Assembly (NCBI GenBank): GCA_001247695.2
Contig: LGRX02034722.1
Location: 1 to 64,000 of the forward strand
DNA from: Cymbomonas tetramitiformis
Lineage: Eukaryota; Chlorophyta; Pyramimonadophyceae; Pyramimonadales; Pyramimonadaceae
Direction: 5' to 3'
Length of the DNA stretch: 64,000 bases
The translations under genes were made by a program, and so were the position numbers. Below the pieces are notes generated by a model. That model saw only the letters and a program-made list of their open reading frames with translations, did no database searches and had not been told where the DNA came from. The first letter of the stretch is position 1; every line of letters starts with the position of its first letter. Positions 58,627-64,000 of this stretch are shown in pieces.

Positions 58627-59653
58627 ACATTATATTAAGCCTCATGCCCTTACTTCTTGTAATATATACTAATACATGTCGATCATCTATATAACCTTGC
58701 TCTTAATGTTTTATCATTATGTTGCATAGAAGCAGGAAATTGATCCTTCCTTGCTAAAGGTGTAGTGAGCCTTGTACAAATCATACCCTTGCACAGATAC
58801 GCACATGCGAGATATCATATCTGTGGATAAATAAAAACTGCTAAATGCTACCTTTGCCAAAGCCGTGGTTTGTCATCGGATTCTTGGCCAGTCATCCGAA
58901 GCTACCGGAGATATCGACTGAGGTAGACGGAGTTGTGATCCTAAGTTGTGCTTGACAAACATAACTAAATAAATTTCACATTAGTACGTGGCGAATCCAT
59001 TCTCACTCATCGCGATAGATGTTCGTCAAAGCGTGCGTACTGGACCATATTAGAGTGAGCAGACCGGGTAAAGATTATAAGTCCAATCCCGTTAAGCAGG
59101 GCCACTCTCTTTGCAATAAAACAAGCCCCCGGTGAAATAACTCCGGAAACAAACACGGGCTCCCCGTTGCCGCCTATGATCCTCCAAAGTAGCTTAAGGA
59201 GGGGAGGAAGGGTTGGGTGCATTATATCAGGCCGAGAATCGTTCGATTATAAATCGTTAAATCGTGGGATCATCGTTCGCAAAGCGACGACGGCTAGCGC
59301 AAATAATCCGTAACGTACACTTCGGATGCTTTGAATCGTCACTCTGACGCACGATACGTGTGGATCAATCAGTAATCCAGCGTCAATCTGTATCACGAAA
59401 CGCAATTCATTGAACCTTGAAACGTCACTCTGAAATACGATACGAACTTCAAAGGGGGCTACATCCTAAGAACTGTAAGGTGAGGGACTAAAGTGGACTC
59501 AGTTCCCCCCAATAACCTAAAAGCACCATGAGGGACGCCTCAAATCGGTGTAAGAAGACTGGTACCAGCAAGAAGCGACAACAACAAAGACATCATAGAC
59601 ATATACTAAGGTATGCCCGTTGTGAGGTCACAACTCTTTTAAGAGGGGAGATC
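58627..59653 (+). other. Untranslated 3' part of the gypsy element
   Basis: No coding frame. It ends in a purine run AAGAGGGGAG (59641-59650), the probable polypurine tract for plus-strand priming. Confidence 0.55.
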
Positions 59654-60008
59654 TGTCAGGGTCATGACCGATGACATATGTGTCATACATGTCATACGTG
59701 TCATACCTGTCAGACATGTCATACCATACAGGATCATGACCGATGACATATGTGTAATACATGTCATACGTGTCATACCTGTCAGACATGTCATACCATG
59801 TCATGTCATGTCATGTCGAGTCGTGTCATATATTATTATGACAATCGTCAGTACGGTCGACTATGACTGTACATGTCGCCAGATGATAAGTCACATCATC
59901 TGTCATTATTCAAGGAAAGACTTGAATGACTCTGTCATCGAGAGTTCGTACGTCGAACTCGAAGATGGCAAAGCAAGATACATCTTGAAGTAACAAACAA
60001 GAACCATC
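59654..60008 (+). mobile_element. Probable start of the 3' LTR
   Basis: TGTCAGGG follows the polypurine tract directly and begins with TG as LTRs do. It opens with a doubled 72-bp block of GTCATAC/GTCATGACC words. No second LTR is visible in the window, and the end is obscured by the right inverted repeat. Confidence 0.45.
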
Positions 60009-60015
60009 TTGGCTT

Positions 60016-60299
60016 TAAGCATGTGCGGAACACGCATGCGCAGTATGAACGAACTATTCGTTACCACAATACTGGTCGTTCAACCAACGTCTCGGGTTCA
60101 CAACCCAATGGCGGTACCATCTATGCGATGGGAGACGTATGGTATAGATGAGCGAAGCGTTGGGCTTCAGCAGTATCTTCTCACAGAAGTTCTGCAACTC
60201 ATCCCGCTATATTCTGACGCTTGTGTTTGCCGTTCTACAGCACAGCGCATACTTGTATTTTTGTATGATATATTGAGGGCTTCTTTATCTAGCCCTAAC
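60016..60299. repeat. Right 284-bp inverted repeat of the gypsy locus
   Basis: Inverted copy of 56052-56334, begins TAAGCATGTGCGG and ends AGCCCTAAC. It abuts the 3' end of the gag frame. Confidence 0.9.
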
Positions 60300-60339
60300 A
60301 CAACCCGGCCACTTGCTTCAGTGGCATCTTCAGGCTGAT

Positions 60340-61728
60340 CTACCCTCGGGGTGCTCTCAACACCGGTACCTGTGCAGTACCCTGAGAGTTTCCCTGAGGA
60401 GCTGGAGCTGAAGCTGGAACTGGAGCTGGAGTTGCAACTGCTGCATTGATGCTGTGCTGACTCTTCAGTTCCTTAACCAAGGTGTTGATCGTATTGATGA
60501 GTTTGCCGGACCCATCCTTAGCACCCTGATTCTGCTGCTGCTGTCTCCGATTCTGGAAAGGACTCTGAGCTGGTGGCTTACCCTTGATCTCCTTTCCATC
60601 TGGGGTCTTGGTGGAATAACAATCCTTTTCGATGTGACCAACACGACCACAACGATTGCAAGACTGAGGATTCTGTGATTTTCCTTTTCCTTTGCCCTTG
60701 CCTTTTCCACCTTTTCCCTTGTTCCGATTCTGATTGGAGTTCTGGCTGCCACTCTGATTCTGATTCCGATTTCTGTTGGATCTGTCATATGGCTTCTGGC
60801 CACGTCCTTTGTCTTTGTCCTTCTTGGCTGGACCTCCTGACGACTGCTCCTTCTGACCCCGATAGTGAAGGGTTTCTGACTGCTTTGAATGAATGACATA
60901 ATTCAAATCAAGCAGTATCTGTGTGGTTTCTTGCCACGACAGATTGTTCCTTTGCTCTTCTGTCAGGAATTTGAGTTGGAACTGTCTGCGGAGATCTGGA
61001 TCCATACTGGTGACGAATCTGTCCTTTATTAGCACATCATTCAAATCAACTGCTGCTAGAGAAGCCAGTGATGTGAATGTGCGCAAATAATCTGCAAAGG
61101 TTTGGGTTCCTTGAGTCAGTGCCATAAGGTGTTTCTTGGCTACCGATCTCTTGTGAGGATTACCAAATTGTCTGAGGAATGTCTGTCTGACCATCTCATA
61201 GGTGGCATGTGGCTGTTGTGCCAAGACCTGAAAATAGTGTCTGTCGTTATTCTGAATAAGAGTCAGAAACACTGTAATCAAATCCTTGTCCTTGACTCCA
61301 GGATAGGTGAACCGGAAATATCTGTCCACCGTGTCCAACCAGACTTCTGCGTCCTGTCCTGATTTGAATTCCCTAGGTGGTGTCATTTTCACCTTTGGGA
61401 CCAAACTAGGTGGAGCTGGTGCTGGGACTGAATCTGTATCTGGATCTGTAAAAACCATCGGAGGATTGTCTTCTGTGAACTCGTTTTCTGGTTCCTGAGG
61501 CTCATTGGCAGGATCCCTAAATCGGCTCATGTCTGGCTTCATACGACTGATGTTGTCATAATAGCCTATCTGGTCATATCTGGTTTGTGTGTCGGCATAA
61601 CCAGCGATCCATTTCGGGACTTTAAACCGGCTGAATGCATCATATGAACCAAGAATGTCGAAAAACCATGTCGATGGATCTGGGTCGATATTAGGAATCT
61701 CTGGCTCTTCCTCTTCGAGTGCAACCAT
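60340..61728 (-). CDS. Ty3/gypsy Gag
   Basis: 462 codons, complete frame. A retrotransposon gag core (FKSGQDAEVWLDTVDRYFRF, FLRQFGNP, LTQGTQTFADYLRTF) is followed by a basic Lys/Asn/Arg-rich region and a CCHC zinc knuckle CNRCGRVGHIEKDC, then a Gln/Pro/Ala-rich tail. It forms the particle that packages element RNA. It is on the opposite strand to pol, which is abnormal for a gypsy element. An AG acceptor-like TTTTTAG directly precedes the ATG. Confidence 0.9.
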   Translation of the reverse strand: MVALEEEEPEIPNIDPDPSTWFFDILGSYDAFSRFKVPKWIAGYADTQTRYDQIGYYDNISRMKPDMSRFRDPANEPQEPENEFTEDNPPMVFTDPDTDSVPAPAPPSLVPKVKMTPPREFKSGQDAEVWLDTVDRYFRFTYPGVKDKDLITVFLTLIQNNDRHYFQVLAQQPHATYEMVRQTFLRQFGNPHKRSVAKKHLMALTQGTQTFADYLRTFTSLASLAAVDLNDVLIKDRFVTSMDPDLRRQFQLKFLTEEQRNNLSWQETTQILLDLNYVIHSKQSETLHYRGQKEQSSGGPAKKDKDKGRGQKPYDRSNRNRNQNQSGSQNSNQNRNKGKGGKGKGKGKGKSQNPQSCNRCGRVGHIEKDCYSTKTPDGKEIKGKPPAQSPFQNRRQQQQNQGAKDGSGKLINTINTLVKELKSQHSINAAVATPAPVPASAPAPQGNSQGTAQVPVLRAPRG

Positions 61729-61799
61729 CTAAAAACAAAACACAGCACAAAATACCTTCAGCTAATCGACTAACTGAGTGTGTGTGATTTATATGTTAT

Positions 61800-63763
61800 A
61801 TAAGCCGTGCATGTGCGCGCGCCGGCACCACCGACACCGGCAACGGCGTGCGGTGCGGCGGTGGCACAAATTATAAAGAGTGCGCACACCAAGGAGGAAG
61901 TGAGGAGAGACCTCGCGAACCTCGGAATGCCGTTCCCGCAGCCGTACCGTGGCCGCGGCAGTGCCACCGAGTCATCCTCGTCGTCATCGTCGCTCGTGGT
62001 GTAAGTCGCGGGCTTGTAGTCCATCACGCGTGCCGGCTCCTCAACCGCGGAGAGCAAATTCATGCTCGGGGCCGGCTCGTCGGGCACCAATGCAATCCCC
62101 GTGCTCTCAATGAAATCGGCGAACGTGCGGGTGACGGGAGGGCAGAAGGGGTTCGGCGGACCGGTCCATTCTTCCTCGGACTCAACTGACGCGGGCGGGG
62201 AGTGTGCGGGCGGCTCCGCGACACCACCGGCAAGTCGGCAGTGAAGGTGTTGACGTTGAATGTCGAATCCCCAGCCGCGCGCGCCAACTCGGAGAACTCG
62301 GTGACGGCGGACACGAGGGCCTCACCGTCCTCCTCGCAGAACGAGCACGCGGAGAGGTCGGCGAAGATGTCCGGCTTCCCGCCCGCGAGCATGCAAAGGG
62401 CGTCGAACTCCTCGGCGTCGTCGTGGGCGATGGCATGTTGAAATTTTGCGGCCAACACCGAGTTCTCGGCCTCCTCAGCGAAAGCGTAGGCCGAGAGCCC
62501 GGTCCGGCCCCCGTTCGGGCAGTCCCGATGCCAATGCCGCGCCTTGCCCTTCGCGCACACCTGATTTTCGCGGTACGGCACGGTTGCGCCGGTGTCGCGA
62601 TGGAAGGCCACCTTCTTGGAGATCGACTGAGACCAATTGCCTTTCTTGGGGAGGGGCGAGGCCGCGAAACGAGTCTTGATGCGGCGGTCCGGCTTGTCCG
62701 CGCGAGGAGTAAATCCCCGCGGAGCCGGTCCGGACTCGGCGGTGTCGAGGAATGCGGCCAATCGACGCTTCAAGTCGAGGACCATCGTCCTCAAGTCCGC
62801 GAGCTCACCGGGTCCACCGGAGTCATCGGCGGCCCCCTCCATGAAATGCGTGCCGTGAGAGTAGCGGTGTGCGGACGCCGTGGCGGTGCCCGCCCGCACG
62901 TGCTCGGAGTAGCACTCGCGCACCCATTGTTGAATCGTGAGGAGGTCGTGAGCGGCTCGTTGATCGTGGAGAAGCAACCGCGACACCACCGGCTGGTAGA
63001 AGATGGTGTCGAGGGACTTGATGAACAGCGCCTTCACGTCCTCATCGTGGAGTGTCGCCCGCGTCCTCGCAGCCTTCAGAGCGGCGTTGAAGTCGCCGAT
63101 CTTGTCATGCGGGTCCACGCCCGCAGAGATGCGGATGCTCAACATGTCCGCTTGACCCTGAAAGGGGTCACCCGCCGGGATCATGCGGCGGGCAAACTCA
63201 AGCAGCACCCGCTTACCGTCGCTCGGGAAGGTGGAGTGCGAGGAGTCCATCCAGTCAGCTGCGGGTGACGTCGGGTCAACCATGAGCTCAAGCGCGGAGA
63301 ACAACAAAGCGTTGGCCTCCACGCGGACGGGAAGGGTAGCATTGTCCAGCAGGAAAAGTGGTGCAAAACCAATGTCCTCCGTGACAAATGCCGTCTGTGC
63401 AGAGACCATCCTGGCGAAGAGTGCGGACGCGTGGCACTCAGTTCCCGAAAATCGTCCGTTCTTGTCCTCGAACAACTTTTGACGAACGGACTTGGAGACT
63501 TTCATGTCGAAGTGCTCCCGTTGAAGTGTACGCACCGAGGCAAGGAACGCAGCACCTGCCGAATTGGCAGCCGGCTGAGCTGCCGGCGGCGTGGCCGGAG
63601 TGTTGGCGTGTCTCGCAGCTGCTGAATCAAAAATCGTGGCTAGTGCGCGTCGGCGATTCGCCATGCTAGCAGTGGCTCGAGTAGAAGCAACCATCGTGAG
63701 AAGGACTGAAGGGGCGGAGTGAGGCGATGGAACGTGAGATGTGCGGCAGTTTCGGGCGGCCAA
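61800..63763 (-). CDS. GC-rich Gag-like protein of another retroelement, frameshifted and truncated
   Basis: Frame 63763-62060 encodes an Ala-rich N-terminus, a helical gag-like core (FARRMIPAGDPFQGQADMLS, LFIKSLDTIFYQPVVSRLLL, LTIQQWVRECYSEHV), an Arg/Lys region and KGKARHWHRDCPNGG, a knuckle-like motif in which the usual second Cys appears to be Gly. From about 62240 coding sense seems to move to another frame (TFADFIESTGIALVPDEPAP, then an Asp/Glu run). Composition drops sharply from GC-rich to AT-rich near 61800, where the gypsy-related sequence begins, so that element probably inserted here and removed pol. A host protein is less likely. Codons are strongly G/C-ending. Confidence 0.5.
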
Positions 63764-64000
63764 GAAACGCGTGGGTCGCCGATACGGCAGCCGTGAGAGA
63801 TCAAATAATTCCGGGAAGTCGTGTGGTAGCGGCGGCCAATACGCAACGGTGTGGGATCCAACCAGAAAACGTAAAAAACCAATCCAACGTTAAGACCCGT
63901 AAGAAAATTGTTCTCCAACCAGTGCGGCGTGCCGTAAATCAACCCATAAAATGTAGGCCATACCCGCGACTGCCGGCACTCTCACGCGCGGAGCGCCTCA

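Overview
This is nuclear DNA from a eukaryote. Genes are split by short GT-AG introns, transposon families of eukaryotes fill the window, and tandem repeats of many periods make up a large share of it. Plant-type leucine-rich repeats carried on single 72-bp exons, a TKL-type receptor kinase, a TNP2/CACTA-like transposase and a Penelope-like element with the GIY-YIG domain in front of the reverse transcriptase together suggest the green lineage, perhaps an alga with a large repeat-rich genome. That assignment is inference; the window holds no rRNA or organelle marker.

Layout. 0.1-3.4 kb: 3' half of a two-pore-type cation channel gene (+), with a 48-bp minisatellite in an intron. 3.4-7.5 kb: no gene seen. 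7.47-8.03 kb: a short piggyBac-like inverted-repeat element with TTAA ends. 8.4-10.1 kb: a GGACC-rich minisatellite. 10.3-15.15 kb: a multi-exon TNP2-like transposase gene (-). 15.3-16.6 kb: short repeats, a long foldback and a tRNA-like sequence. 16.8-18.4 kb and 24.1-26.3 kb: two unrecognised multi-exon genes (+). 18.5-22.7 kb: an unrecognised multi-exon gene (-) with transposase-associated-type zinc-finger exons, one of them in a 497-bp tandem duplication. 26.4-27.4 kb: an array of GTAC-centred palindromes. 28.6 kb: a LINE reverse-transcriptase tail. 29.1-32.2 kb: a truncated segmental duplicate of the receptor gene plus repeats.

33.97-43.2 kb (-): a receptor-kinase gene reading, in order, single LRR exons, an LRR cap, a transmembrane exon, a four-helix-bundle exon resembling MLKL/MCAfunc domains, a coiled coil and a complete TKL kinase. 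One in-frame TAG interrupts the helical-bundle exon. 43.7-44.7 kb: a 201-bp array. 44.7-46.5 kb: the permuted Penelope-like element (-). 46.6-50.6 kb: no clear gene, one inverted-repeat element. 50.7-52.1 kb: an intronless, broken RecQ helicase (-). 52.5-55.9 kb: satellites (110, 180, 6 and 28 bp). 56.05-61.7 kb: a Ty3/gypsy chromovirus whose pol (+) and gag (-) face opposite ways around 284-bp inverted repeats. 61.8-63.8 kb: a GC-rich gag-like gene (-), apparently cut by the gypsy element.

The least expected observations are the receptor gene that joins LRRs to an MLKL-like bundle and kinase, and the behaviour of introns: every intron examined in the TNP2-like gene is packed with GGTCC/GGACC-type words, whereas introns of the genes at 18-26 kb are packed with GGTAC...GTACC palindromes, while exons are almost free of both.
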